From contig CAWDLR010000003.1 of assembly GCA_963803125.1 (NCBI GenBank), positions 868,001 through 932,000 on the forward strand: a DNA stretch of 64,000 bases, written 5' to 3'. Below the pieces are notes generated by a model that was given only the letters and a program-made list of their open reading frames with translations, made no database searches and was not told the origin of the DNA. Of the stretch, positions 50,805 to 61,236 are shown piece by piece. The first letter of the stretch is position 1. Every line of letters begins with the position of its first letter. Both the position numbers and the translations under genes were made by a program. Origin of the DNA: G963675935 sp963803125 (GTDB lineage: Bacteria > Planctomycetota > Planctomycetia > Pirellulales > Thermoguttaceae).

Positions 50805-53800
50805 CGTCCTCCTGCCCGCAAGTTGAACACATCCTCGCCCAATTGAGGGACGTCAAAGAAGTTGACCCACTCTGGTTGGTATCCAGGCACGATCGTGATC
50901 TTCTTAGAGGTCACTTCCTCGTACTTGTCCATAAGGAGTTGGTCCCACTGCCGGTCCGATAGAGTAGTGTTCCCCCCCGTCCACCCCCAGTACCGATCCT
51001 GGCCGACTTTAACGGCGTTTTCTCCCCAGTAATTTCCAATCTGAGCAGGATACGAACGGTCATTCTGGAAATATACCCAGTCACCCATCTGCGTGGAACT
51101 TATAAGGGGAACCGTGAACTCCTTCATATGCATGTGCAGCGCGGTGTAGCCCAAGCTGTCGAATTCCCCCGAATTGAGCGTGGTAATCAGGCCGTATGCC
51201 TCGACGACGAGCGTCATGCCGGTGCAATCGAGGCATGCGTCTCCCGATTGAAATATCCCAGCCAGTTGGTTCTCGTTCATTTTGCTGATGTCAGTGTATG
51301 GTTCCTGCCTGGTCTTAGGGAAGTGCGCAAACTTCTGCAAGTTCGCTGCTGCAACGACATTGCTGCGGAGTCGCATTTCCAAGAGTTGTAGCAACGGCGT
51401 CACGTCGATCTGCGTGCCCCGTTTGATGTCCGCTGGATGGGAAAGGAACCAGGAGTCGGACACCACCCCCGTTATATCGGTCGCTAGGCACTCTAACGAT
51501 ACGTCGTCAGCGTTGGCCTGGACCATTGCGGCGTGCCCTGCCGTCCACGTTCCCACCGCCGTCCACGGCTTGACGAGATGGACGTTGATCGTCTCACTAT
51601 CTTCGCCGCCGTCAATCTGGCCGTTGTGGTTGGTGTCAAGCCATGCGGTCACGACAAAATCGGAATCCTGGCTGGTAGCGGTCAGCGTTTCCAGGTACGA
51701 CTGCGGTTGGGTCATGTACTGGTCGGCGACCGTCGCGCCGTCGCTGCGCTGGATCATAAGGTGTAGGTTTTGGAGGCCGCCGATCGGCTCGACATCTGCG
51801 GCGATGTTGACTTGGGCGGCGCCCGTCGCGTCCTCCGGCACGTACAGGTCGCGAACCGCCGCGTCGATCGCCGTTGCCGAGTTCGACGGGTTGCTGTGGT
51901 CGGCCACCGTCAGGTCGAGCAGGCGAGCAGGGTGGTCCCACAGGCCGACCAACATGCCTGCCCGGCACGTGACCGGACTGATGTCCTGCGAGTCGTAATC
52001 CGTGGAGAGATAACTTGAATAGACTGCGTCCTCCTGCACCGAACCGCCCCCAGGAAGCGTCGTGCCGCCGGCCGGGCCGCAGATGTAGCCTAGGTCCTCG
52101 GGCCCCCAGCCCCACGATCCCGACGCCGATATGGTGACCGACGTTGCGCCCGCGGGGACGGAGACCGAAATAGGCCGGCAACTATCCACATCTTCTCCCG
52201 ACGGCCCAGCAACGCCGCTCGGCGCAAGGGCGAAATAGACGCAGGCCGCCGTGGCAGTGCAACTGCTGACGTCCCCGTTGTTCCAGAACAGTTCGACACT
52301 GACCTCTCCCCACTCGTCCTGCCAGTGGTAGCTGTCGTGGATTCCGAAGTAGAGCGTATCGACGCCGGCGGGCACCTCGAACGTGCCGCCGCAGCCGATA
52401 ACGAACTCGTTCATGGTCCCCTTCGCCTTGAAGGCGACATTCGCCGAGCCCGACACGCCGCTGTCGGGATCCACCGCGGTGACCGTGAACGAGGAGTCGC
52501 CGCCCTTGCCGGTGGATGGCGCCGTGTATAGACCAGTGTTGTTGTCGATCGAGCCCACCCCACCGCTCGCCGACCATGCAAACCCCGCCGGCTGATATTC
52601 CAACTCGTCGCCGAACTGATCGAGGGCGGTGGCGGTGAACTGCTGCGTATCGCCCTCCAGCACGGCCGCATCGCCGGGCGTGACCACCACGCTTGTGGTC
52701 GTCTGCTCGACGGTCGTCGAGACCGTGCCCGTAACGCTTGCCCCCGGGCCGTCGGTTACCGTGACCTGGAACGTGTAGTCGCCGGCCGCGTAGAACGTGA
52801 CGGTGGTGTCCTTGGCGGCGTTGTCGCCGTTTTCGCTGAACCAAGCGCCGCAATCGTCCGGCGAAGAGAGAACCGACCAGGAATAGGTCAGGTTGCTTTC
52901 CGCCTGGTCGTCGTAGGCAGCGACGTGCAGGCCCGTACTCGTCCCGGTCACCGGATTATCGTCGGCCGTCACGCTGGAGATGGCCGGGGGCTCATTCTGC
53001 GTGGCGCAACTGGCATACGCCATGGCCGAGGCGGCGGTGCTGTTGGTCGGCGCGACGCGAAAGGCGTAGGCGACACCGCCGGCTGCCAGGCCGGTCACCG
53101 GGTAACTCAACTGGTCGGCATCCAGCGTAGCGATGAGCGTCCAAGTGTCGGCGTCTTCGGCTTCCATCCACACAGTATACCCGGTCGCGTATGGGGCAGC
53201 GCTCCAGGACAAGTCGATCTCCGTGCCGGAGACGGTCTCCGCATCAAAGGTCGCGGGGGCCGTGGGATACGTGGCGGCCTCGACGGTGGCGTAGCCCGAG
53301 CCGCCGGCGTCGTTGAGGGCCTGGACGCGATACTCGTAATCCGTGCCGTCGGTCAGGCCGCTGTCGCGGTAATACGTCGCCGTGCCGGGCAGCGTAGCCA
53401 AAAGCGTCCAGGTCTCGCCGTCCGCGCTCCGTTCGACGGTGTAGCCTGTCGGGTCCCCGCCGCCGCTGGCCCAGTACAAGTCGATTACGGAATTCGAGAT
53501 AACGTTGGCCGTCAGGCTGACCACGGCCTCAGGCCAATAGCCGGATGCCGCCACCGCCACGTTTGATGGCCTCGAATACTCGTAATTATTGGAATTCAGC
53601 TCCGAGCCGTGCAGGACGAACGCCCTCACCCGAAATTCGTACGCTTGCTGCGGCCGGAAGACGCCGTATACCGTGTCGCTTTGCGCGTCGGCGCCCAACT
53701 GTTCGACTACTTGCCAATCGCTGTCGATCCACTCCTCGACCACGTAGCCGGTCTCGTTCGTGGCGTGGTCTTGCCAGGTCAGGGTCGCTCGACGGCCATC

Positions 53801-55542
53801 GACGATCGTGGCGGTCAAGCCGCTTGGGGCGGCCAGCGCGGGAGTCGCCACCACGTACGCCTGGCCGGCGAAGACGTGGTCACCGTTGAAGCCCGTTTCG
53901 TCCAGATAGTTGTCGTCCTCATCGATAATCGTGCCGTTGTCGATCAGGTTCAGTTGCACTGTGCCGTTGCCGTAAACGTTATCGACAGTAACGACGTAGA
54001 CGGCGTAACTGCCGTAGCCGCCGGCGTAACCGGTGACAGCAGTGATATTGCCGGTGGTGTTGGAGCAGACCAGCGAAAAATCTGCGGCGTCCACGCCGGT
54101 GACGTTCTTGCTGAAGGCGACGACGAACTGGAGGCTGTCGGCGGTGGTTTGCTCAGCGCCCAGCGGGGCGATCGTCGCGACCTGCGCCGGCAATGACGTC
54201 GCCTCTTCGTTGTAATGCGCCAGCACGATGCCCAGGTCATTGAGATCAGTCTTGCCGTCGTAGTTGACGTCGCCGGTGGACCAGGTGTCACCGGTGGTGT
54301 TATAGTTCGCAAGCACAATGCCCAGATCATTGAGGTTGGTGGCGCCATCCAAGTTCGCATCGCCGTACAGCGCTGGCATGACCGTCACTCGATGGCGCGT
54401 CGCGTTGTCGCTCCAGGCGAGTCCCGTGGCGGTCGTGGCGGTGGAACTGTAGAGCTGATTCTGGCTTGAGGAGAAGGGAATCGCAGGAGGCGTGGCGGCA
54501 TAACTGGCCGTCAAGTCGCTCAATACGGTCGAGGCCGGGTCGGAATTGAGATCGGCCGAGTAATTGAAGACGATTTTTCCATCCTGGATGTCGGTGTGGC
54601 CGAGGTTGAGCAGCGGGTTCCAGGCGCCAGGGCCGGTAAGGTTGAGTTGGCCCGCGTAGACGGTGGTCGGGCCGGTGTAGTCGTTCGCGCCGCTGAGGGT
54701 GGCGAGGAAGTCGCCGGCTTTTTGCAGCGGGGCGTCCGTGCCGTGCAAATCAACGTCGATGGCGCCGCTGAGAACCAGATAGCTTGCGGCGGTGATGCCG
54801 GCCGAGGTTGTGCTGCTGTTGGTGATCCAGCCGCTGAACAGGCCGACCTGGCCGACAGTGATGTTGTGGCCGTTTAGATCGAGCTCAGCCCCATATTCGC
54901 CGCTAAGCAACACTGCGCTGCCGCAAGACGCCAGGGCGTTATCGTTGCCGAGTTGCAGCGTGCCGCCCTCGATCATCGTGCCGCCGGTGTAGGAGTTGGC
55001 GGCGGAGAGATAGAGCGTGCCCGCGCCGGTCTTCGTCAGATAGTTGGGGCCGGAGAGCGCGGCGGAGATTGTCAGCGTCGTGCCGCCGGCCACGTCGATC
55101 GTCAGTGCCTTGGCCATCGCGACGTTGAGCGAAATCGCCGCGGTGCTCGCGGCCGAGGCGACCGAGATGCCGTCGGAAAGCGTCAAGTCGTTTCCGCTCA
55201 GCGAGAACCCGTCGGTGGTGAAGTCGATCGACTTGAAGGTGGTGCCAGCCGGAAAATCGTTGACTGTCCCGCCGCTCGGCGGCGTGGCGGAGAATTGCAG
55301 TTCGTCGCCGGGCTGCGGGGTCGCGTCGCCCACCCAGTTCTCGGGCGTCATCCAGTTACTATCGGCGGTGCTGCCGCCGTTCCAGACGCAGACAGACAAC
55401 AGGCTGCGATCTTCAAGCGGCTCGAAGGCGAGGCGTCGCCGCTGCGGCAGACCGGCAGTCGAGCGTTTCCTGTTCAGCCGCCTTGCCCCGAACTCACGCC
55501 ATCCCCCCCCCCCCCGAAAAACTGGAATGCGCCACGCATCAT
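50801..55542 (-). CDS. LEPR-XLL surface protein: PATR, dockerin, fibronectin-III, PKD-like domains and a Tgl-like C-terminus
   Basis: An open frame of 1596 codons reaches 55591 only through a weak TTG. The likely start is the ATG pair at 55542/55539 behind a strong GGAGGG (55552-55547), but at the given G13 length (55503-55515) that start is one base out of frame. Domains in order: LEPR-XLL motif (RRLAFEPLEDRSLLSV), PATR strands (LTKTGAGTLYLSAANSYTGG), dockerin-like loops (ANLDGATNLNDLGIVLANY), fibronectin-III repeats (LTWQDHATNETGYVVEEW), a PKD-like segment, and an Ig-like segment. The last 160 residues show DCTGM and GNYWGENAVKVGQDRYWGW, resembling Bacillus Tgl transglutaminase. Confidence 0.82.
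55503..55515. repeat. C13/G13 homopolymer at the start of the LEPR-XLL gene
   Basis: Thirteen C on the plus strand, encoding Gly codons on the minus strand nine codons after the ATG at 55542. A tract of 14 or 11 would put that ATG in frame with the 1590-codon ORF; 13 leaves it out of frame. Confidence 0.85.
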
Positions 55543-55682
55543 CGGACCCTCCGGTGTAAGGCGGACTTTTCGATCGAAGGTCAAAGGCCAAAGGTCAAAG
55601 TGAACGCAACAAGCGGTGCGACAAAACGAACGCCAATTTACACCGGACCGCGGAAATCACAATAATCCGAAGTAGGGGGTGC

Positions 55683-55705
55683 GGGGGGGGGGGGGGGGGG
55701 GGGGG
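55683..55705. repeat. G23 homopolymer in the intergenic region
   Basis: Twenty-three G between the LEPR-XLL gene and the aldo/keto reductase gene, about 140 bases upstream of the LEPR-XLL ATG. It could alter promoter spacing or be an artefact of sequencing. Confidence 0.8.
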
Positions 55706-55838
55706 CACGTCTTGCCGCAAGAAAACGGCCACAATACTGTGGAAGGCGCATCTTGACAGTGATGGGCAGAAACGGCTCTCATGGCCTTTCGCCACAATCT
55801 CATGAGGCTCGTTTGGCATGTTCCAGGGGTAGAACGAA

Positions 55839-56672
55839 ATGAAGACGGTCAGACTGCCCTGCGGCGAAAAAGCAAGCGCGTTGGGCCTGGGCACTTGGCA
55901 CATCGGCGACGATCCGACGCGGCGGGTGGAGGAGATCGCGACCGTCCAACTCGCGATCGACCTGGGGGCCACGCTGATCGACACCGCCGAAATGTACGGC
56001 GAGGGGCGGGCCGAGCGGCTGGTGGGCGAGGCGATCGCCGGCCGGCGCGACGAGGTTTTTCTGGTGAGCAAGGTGCTGCCAGAGAACGCCGGCCGCCGGG
56101 GCGCCGTGGCCGCCTGCGAGCGCAGCCTGCGGCGCCTGCACACGGATCGGCTCGACCTCTATCTGCTCCATTGGCGCGGCAGCGTGCCCTTGGCCGAGAC
56201 CCTGGAGGCATTTGCGACACTGCAACAGACCGGCAAGATCCGATATTTCGGCGTAAGCAACCTCGACCTGGCCGATATGCAAGAGCTGTGGCCGCTTGCC
56301 GGCGGCGCGGAGATCGCCACCGATCAAGTCCTCTACAACCTCTCGCGTCGCGGCGTCGAATGGGAGCTGCTCCCCTGGCTGCGCGAGCGGGGAATCCCGA
56401 TCATGGCCTATTCGCCCATCGAACAGGGAAGGCTCTTGGACGACCGCGGACTCGTCGACTTCTCACGGCGTCACGGCATGACGCCGGCACAGGCCGCGCT
56501 CGCCTGGCTGCTGTCGAAGCGGGACGTGATCGTGATTCCGAAAACCGGCAGCCGCGCGCGGCTACGTGAGAACCTCGGCGCGTTGAATCATGACCTTACG
56601 CCGTTGCAGGTGGCAGAGCTGGATGGCATCTTCCCGCCGCCCACAGGCCCGGCGCTGCTGGAGATGCTCTAA
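55839..56672 (+). CDS. Aldo/keto reductase family oxidoreductase
   Basis: 277 residues, normal for the family. It reduces carbonyl substrates with NADPH. The catalytic tetrad is visible: Asp and Tyr in LIDTAEMYGEGRAE, Lys in VFLVSKVLP, His in LYLLHWRG. The cofactor-binding end has VIPKTGSRARLRENLGAL. It resembles the group of E. coli YdbC/YeaE-type reductases. The stop overlaps the convergent hydF stop by a few bases. Confidence 0.93.
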   Translation: MKTVRLPCGEKASALGLGTWHIGDDPTRRVEEIATVQLAIDLGATLIDTAEMYGEGRAERLVGEAIAGRRDEVFLVSKVLPENAGRRGAVAACERSLRRLHTDRLDLYLLHWRGSVPLAETLEAFATLQQTGKIRYFGVSNLDLADMQELWPLAGGAEIATDQVLYNLSRRGVEWELLPWLRERGIPIMAYSPIEQGRLLDDRGLVDFSRRHGMTPAQAALAWLLSKRDVIVIPKTGSRARLRENLGALNHDLTPLQVAELDGIFPPPTGPALLEML

Positions 56673-57919
56673 CGGCGGTTCTTTGCCCGAGAGATTTTGA
56701 GTTCCTGGTACGCGTCGAGCGCATCGGGAAACGGGCCGAGTGCGCGGTCGAAGATGCCCAAGGTGTAGGCGATCGTCATGCCGTAGTTGCAGATCGGCAC
56801 GCCGGCGCGGCGGCAGGCGGCCATGCGGGTGAGCATCTCGCGTCGGTTCCACATGCACGCCCCGCAATGGATCACCAGCCGATATTCTTTGAGATTCTCC
56901 GGGAATTCGTGCCCCTGGATCATCTCGATCCGCAGTTGGCCGCCGACGTACTGCGTGAGCCAGCGGGGAATTTTGACCCGGCCGATGTCGTCGCCGATGG
57001 GGTGATGCGTGCAGGCTTCGGCCAGCAACACGCGGTCGCCCGGCCGCAAACGCTCGATGGCCAGCGCCCCTTCCACGAATTGCCGCAAGTCCCCTTTTTG
57101 CCGGGCGAAAAGGATCGAGAACGAGGTCATCGGCACTTCGGGCGGGGTGTCGGCCGAGACCTTTAGGAAGGCCTGCGAATCGGTCACCACTAGCGCGGGC
57201 GGGCGGCTCAAGCGGCCCAAGGCCTCGCGCAGCTCGCGCTCCTTCACGACCAGACAGTACGCGTCGCCGTCGAGCAGATCGCGAATCGCCTGCACTTGCG
57301 GGACGATCAGCCGGCCCTTCGGCGCTTCGGTGTCGATCGGCACGACCAGCACCGCCATTTCGCCCGGCGGCACCAGGTCGGCCACCAGCGCCGGCGGCCG
57401 CAAGAACTCCTCGGGCGCGACCTCGATCAGCGCTTCGCGCAGTTCGAGCACGCCGCGATTCTTGCTGGCGACCGTCTCGACGAACGGCGTGTTTGCATCG
57501 CGCAGCGATTGCTGCGAGGCCGCCGGCGGCCTGGCGAGGTCTGATTTGTTGAAGGCGACGACCACGGGAATGTCGCGATCGCGCAGTTCGTGGAAAATGC
57601 CCTCTTCGAATTCTTCCCACTGGCCCGCATCGACGACCAGAATCCCCACGTCGGTGCGATCGAAGACCTGCCGCGTCTTCTTGACCCGCTTGTCGCCCAA
57701 GGCCCCTTCGTCGTCGATGCCGGCGGTGTCGATGAACAGCACCGGCCCCAGCGGCAGCAGCTCCATCGGCTTCTCGACCGGATCGGTCGTGGTGCCGGCG
57801 ATCGGCGAGACGATCGAGACCTCCTGCCGCGTGAGCGCGTTCAAAAGCGACGACTTGCCGGCGTTGCGGCGGCCGAACACCCCGATGTGCAAACGGAGAC
57901 CCTTGGGAGCGTTCTGCAT
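56669..57919 (-). CDS. hydF: [FeFe]-hydrogenase maturation GTPase HydF
   Basis: About 416 residues from ATG 57919, with GGGGAG ten bases upstream, inside the end of aspA (whose TGA is at 57925). HydF is the scaffold that carries the [2Fe] subcluster to apo-hydrogenase. The GTPase domain has GRRNAGKSSLLNALT, GTTTDPVEK, IDTAGIDDEG and FNKSD. The C-terminal cluster-binding motifs are EACTHHPIGDDIGRVKIPRW and HCGACMWNRREM, giving the three conserved cysteines. Dimerisation region lies between. Complete and intact. Confidence 0.95.
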   Translation of the reverse strand: MQNAPKGLRLHIGVFGRRNAGKSSLLNALTRQEVSIVSPIAGTTTDPVEKPMELLPLGPVLFIDTAGIDDEGALGDKRVKKTRQVFDRTDVGILVVDAGQWEEFEEGIFHELRDRDIPVVVAFNKSDLARPPAASQQSLRDANTPFVETVASKNRGVLELREALIEVAPEEFLRPPALVADLVPPGEMAVLVVPIDTEAPKGRLIVPQVQAIRDLLDGDAYCLVVKERELREALGRLSRPPALVVTDSQAFLKVSADTPPEVPMTSFSILFARQKGDLRQFVEGALAIERLRPGDRVLLAEACTHHPIGDDIGRVKIPRWLTQYVGGQLRIEMIQGHEFPENLKEYRLVIHCGACMWNRREMLTRMAACRRAGVPICNYGMTIAYTLGIFDRALGPFPDALDAYQELKISRAKNRR

Positions 57920-57924
57920 CGCTG

Positions 57925-59343
57925 TCAACTCCCCGTCGTTTCGCTTCCCAGTTTCGTCACTCGCTCGGGCGAAGTCAACTCATCAAAGCGTTCGGCGCTG
58001 AGTAAGCCGCGGTCGATCGCCAACTGGCGAACGTTGACGGGCGTAGACGAGGCGGCCACTTCGGCGGCCAGTCGCTCGGCGGCGTCGTAGCCGATCGTAT
58101 CGACCAGCGCGGTAAACAAAGCGGTGCTGTTGCGGACGTGCTGCCGGCAGCGGTTCTCGTCCGCCTCTATGCCCGCCACGCAATGCCGCGTGAAAATATC
58201 GCAGGCGTTGCCGAGTAGGTCGAGCGAGGTGAGCAGGCTGTCGGCCACCAGCGGCAGGAACTGGCTCAGTTCCAGATTGCCGCCGCCGACCGCCTGGAGG
58301 ATCATCAGGTCGTAGCCGCTTACGGCGATGGCGGCCTGGGCCACCGCCTCGGGGATCACCGGATTGACCTTGCCGGGCATGATCGACGAGCCGGCCTGAC
58401 GCGGCGGCAGGCGGATTTCGCCCAATCCCGCATTCGGCCCCGACGACAACAACCGCAGGTCGTTGGAAATCTTCAACAGATTCGCGGCCAACGTGCGCAG
58501 GATGCCGCTGACCTCGACGAAGGCGTCGGCGTTTTGCGTGGCCTCGACCAGGTTTTCGGCCCGCGCCAGGCCGAGCCCGGTGATCTGCCGCAGATGTTCG
58601 ACGACGCGGAAGATGTACCGCCGCGGCGCGCCGAGCCCGGTGCCGACGGCCGTGCCGCCGAGATTCACCACCCGCAGCCGCTCCTCGCATTTGTAGATTC
58701 GCCAGCGGTCGCGGGCGATTGCCTCGGCGTAAGCGGCCATCTCGCGGCCGAGCGTCACCAGCACCGCGTCCTGCAACTCGGTGCGGCCGATCTTCACCAG
58801 GCCCGCCAGTTGCTTCTCCTTTGCCTGAAACGCCTCCAGCAGACCGATCACTCGGCGTTCCAGGTCGTGCAGGGCGAGAATCGCCGCAACCCGCAGGGCC
58901 GTGGGGTAGGTGTCGTTGGTCGATTGGTGCAGGTTGATGTCGTCGTGCGGGCTAATGGTTTGGTAATCGCCCAAGGGCCGGCCGAGGACTTGCAGGGCGC
59001 GGTTGGCGAGCACTTCGTTGACGTTCATGTTGGTCGAAGTGCCCGCCCCGCCTTGCAAGGCATCGACGACAACGTGCCGATCGAGCGTTCCGGCGATCAT
59101 CTCCCGGCAAGCGGCCTCGATGGCAGCGAACTTCGCGTCGTCCCAGCGGTCCAATTCATGATTGGTTCGCGCCGCGGCGAGTTTCACTGCTCCGAAAGCG
59201 TGAACCAGTCGCCGATGGACGGGCCGGTCGGCCAGCGGGAAGTTCTCGATCGCCCGCAGCGTGTGGATTCCCCACAGCACGTCGGCCGGCACATCGCGGG
59301 ATCCCAACAGATCAGTTTCGCGGCGGTATTCGGTCATCGGCAC
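57925..59343 (-). CDS. aspA: Aspartate ammonia-lyase (fumarase/aspartase superfamily) in the hyd cluster
   Basis: 472 residues. The superfamily signature is GSSIMPGKVNPV; also TRELQDAVLVTLGREM-type (GRTELQDAVLVTLG) and GGAGTSTNMNVNEVLANRA, STNDTYPTALRVA. It starts ETDLLGSRDVPADVLWGIHT, closer to aspartase than class II fumarase. Aspartase splits L-aspartate into fumarate and ammonium. It is sandwiched between hydG and hydF, with a stop three bases ahead of the hydF ribosome region, so it belongs to the same transcript. A supply of ammonium for the azadithiolate ligand is an attractive inference. Confidence 0.9.
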   Translation of the reverse strand: MPMTEYRRETDLLGSRDVPADVLWGIHTLRAIENFPLADRPVHRRLVHAFGAVKLAAARTNHELDRWDDAKFAAIEAACREMIAGTLDRHVVVDALQGGAGTSTNMNVNEVLANRALQVLGRPLGDYQTISPHDDINLHQSTNDTYPTALRVAAILALHDLERRVIGLLEAFQAKEKQLAGLVKIGRTELQDAVLVTLGREMAAYAEAIARDRWRIYKCEERLRVVNLGGTAVGTGLGAPRRYIFRVVEHLRQITGLGLARAENLVEATQNADAFVEVSGILRTLAANLLKISNDLRLLSSGPNAGLGEIRLPPRQAGSSIMPGKVNPVIPEAVAQAAIAVSGYDLMILQAVGGGNLELSQFLPLVADSLLTSLDLLGNACDIFTRHCVAGIEADENRCRQHVRNSTALFTALVDTIGYDAAERLAAEVAASSTPVNVRQLAIDRGLLSAERFDELTSPERVTKLGSETTGS

Positions 59344-59405
59344 GTGCAGTGTTTCGCCGCCGCATTCGCGCGGCGCAATTTGTTTTGCCCCGTATCCACG
59401 TGCCC

Positions 59406-59468
59406 CGTTTAGCCGCCGCGTCTACGCGGCGCTCGCAGCGCTCCCGGCGTGGACGCCGGGGCTAAACG
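59406..59468. repeat. Dispersed palindrome (GCCGCCGCGTCTACGCGGCG family)
   Basis: CGTTTAGCCGCCGCGTCTAC at 59406 faces GGCGTGGACGCCGGGGCTAA near 59467, a degenerate copy of the palindrome at 1677-1747. It lies between hydG and aspA. Confidence 0.7.
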
Positions 59469-59480
59469 GAGCAGGCGTCG

Positions 59481-60907
59481 TCAGAAGAACAAATCTCGCT
59501 CCTCGGTTTCCGAAATCCGTTGCAGACGATCCAAGAGCAGCCGCTTGCGCTCGCCGTCGGGCAGTTTCTCCAGCTCGCGGCGCACGGCCGCTTCGCCCGC
59601 CCGGCGGGTTTCGGGCGAGGCGTAATCGACCAGGTACTCCATCAGCGTGCTCAGCGCGTTGGGCGTGCAGAAGTTCTGGATGAAGCCCGGGATAGCGTAC
59701 TCCATGAAATGCTCGCCCGTGCGTCCGAGCCGATAGCAGGCGGTGCAAAAACTGGGAATGTAACCGTCGATCAGCAACTCGCGGACGACAACGTCCAGCG
59801 GGCGGATGTCGCCCAGCTCGAACTGCTCGATCTCCATCACCTGGGCGTCGCCCGCCTCGGTGTAGCCGCCGATCTCGATGCGGCTGCCGGCGTCGATCTG
59901 CGAGACGCCGAAGCCGAGGATCTCGCGCCGCAACGCCGGCGGCTCGCGGGCGGTGCAGATCAGGCCCGTGTACGGCGCCGCCAATCGCAGGATCGCCACC
60001 AGCCGCTTGAACTGCGTCGTCGTCGACCAGATACGTCTCGTCGAGTTTCACCCCGCATGCCGGCCGCAGCCGCGGGAAACTGATCGTGTGCGGTCCGACG
60101 TTGTAGTGCTGCTGCAAATGCAGGGCGTGGCTCACCAGCCCCAGCACCTCGAATCGCCAATCGTACAGGCCGAACAGCGCCCCGATGCCGACGTCGTCGC
60201 ACTCCGCCTCCATCGCCCGGGCGACGCCGTCGAGCCGCCACAAATAATTACCCTTGTTCGTGTTCTTGGGATGAACGCGGCGATACGTCTGGTGGTGGTA
60301 GGTCTCCTGGAAGATCTGATACGTCCCGATGCCGGCCGCCTTGACGATGCGATAGCCGTCGTGATCCAGCGGGGCGGCGTTCAGGTTGACGCGGCGGATA
60401 TTGCCGCGGGGGGTGGTCGTCGTGTAGACGTAACGCACGCACTGGGCCATGAAGTGGGCGTCGTACCGCGGATGCTCGCCGAAGACCAGGATCAGCCGCT
60501 TGTGCCCCTTGTTCTCCAGCGCCAACACCTGCTGGCGGATTTCATCCGGGTCGAGCGTGCGGCGAATCTCCGCCTTGTTCGAGCGGCGGAAACCGCAATA
60601 GAGGCAGTCGTTCGTGCAGTCGTTGCCGACGTAGACCGGCGCGAACAGCACGATGCGGTTGCCGTAGACCTCGCGTTTCAGTTGCCGGGCGGCGTCGAAA
60701 ACCTGTTCCAGCAGTTCCGGCTCGTCGGCCGCCAACAGCGCCGCGGTCTCCTCCAGCGAAAGCGCCTGCTTCGACAGGCTCTTGGCGATCACCTCCCGCA
60801 CCGCCCCCGCGTCCGCCGGGCGTTCCAGCAGCTCGTGCAGATGCCCCTCGTCAATAAAATCGAAGCCGCTTCGGCTGAGTTTCGCCTTTTCGATCGCTCA
60901 GCGACAT
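59481..60907 (-). CDS. hydG: [FeFe]-hydrogenase maturation radical SAM protein HydG, frameshifted
   Basis: HydG splits tyrosine to CO and cyanide for the H-cluster. The SAM cluster motif is CTNDCLYCGFRRSNK; the dangler-cluster motif is CTACYRLGRTGEHFM with the third Cys in IQNFCTPNAL, which distinguishes HydG from ThiH. The frame breaks in a CGTCGTCGTCG run at 60014-60027; continuation is QFKRLVAILRLAAPYTGLIC. A second break is likely at about 60898: the conserved N-terminus (GFDFIDEGHLHELLER) is preceded by an in-frame TGA, and the ATG at 60907 is one base out. Repaired length is about 475 residues. Ends ERDLFF. Confidence 0.9.
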
Positions 60908-60971
60908 TTCTCGAATCTCACTCTCACTTTTTCTAGCCCAATAGTCGGCGGGCGACGGCCGGCGAATAGTC

Positions 60972-61204
60972 GGCGGCAGCAAAGGTCACCACGGAGACAC
61001 GGAGTACACGGAGAGGACGAACGCGAATAACAAGTAGAAGCCACAGATGAACACAGACGAATACAGATAACCCGCGGCTTGCGATACGGATCCCAAGTTT
61101 GTTCTTTCTATTGATCTGTATTTATCTGTGTTCATCCGAGGCCTCGGCCCTTTTTCCACTCTTCCTCTCCGTGTTCTCCCTGCCTCCGTGGTGTGTCTTG
61201 CAGC
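60972..61204. repeat. Nested dispersed inverted repeat (CACGGAGACACGGAG / ACAGATGAACACAGA family)
   Basis: Outer arms GGTCACCACGGAGACACGGA and the complement-like CTCCCTGCCTCCGTGGTGTG; inner arms CCACAGATGAACACAGACGA and ATCTGTGTTCATCCGAGG. It fills most of the 330-base gap between hydG and hydE, where no gene is seen. Confidence 0.8.
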
Positions 61205-61236
61205 CGTTGAGCAATCGCTGTGCTGTTAGCCGCCTG

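Noticed and set aside
57925..59343. Class II fumarase for aspA
   Set aside because: Both share GSSIMPGKVN. The N-terminal ETDLLGSRDVPADVLWG-type start and the pattern of known aspartases fit better, but substrate cannot be proven from sequence.
59481..60907. Annotation of hydG as thiamine biosynthesis protein ThiH
   Set aside because: The C-terminal CTAC plus a downstream Cys (CTPNAL) and the hydE/hydF neighbours are specific to HydG.
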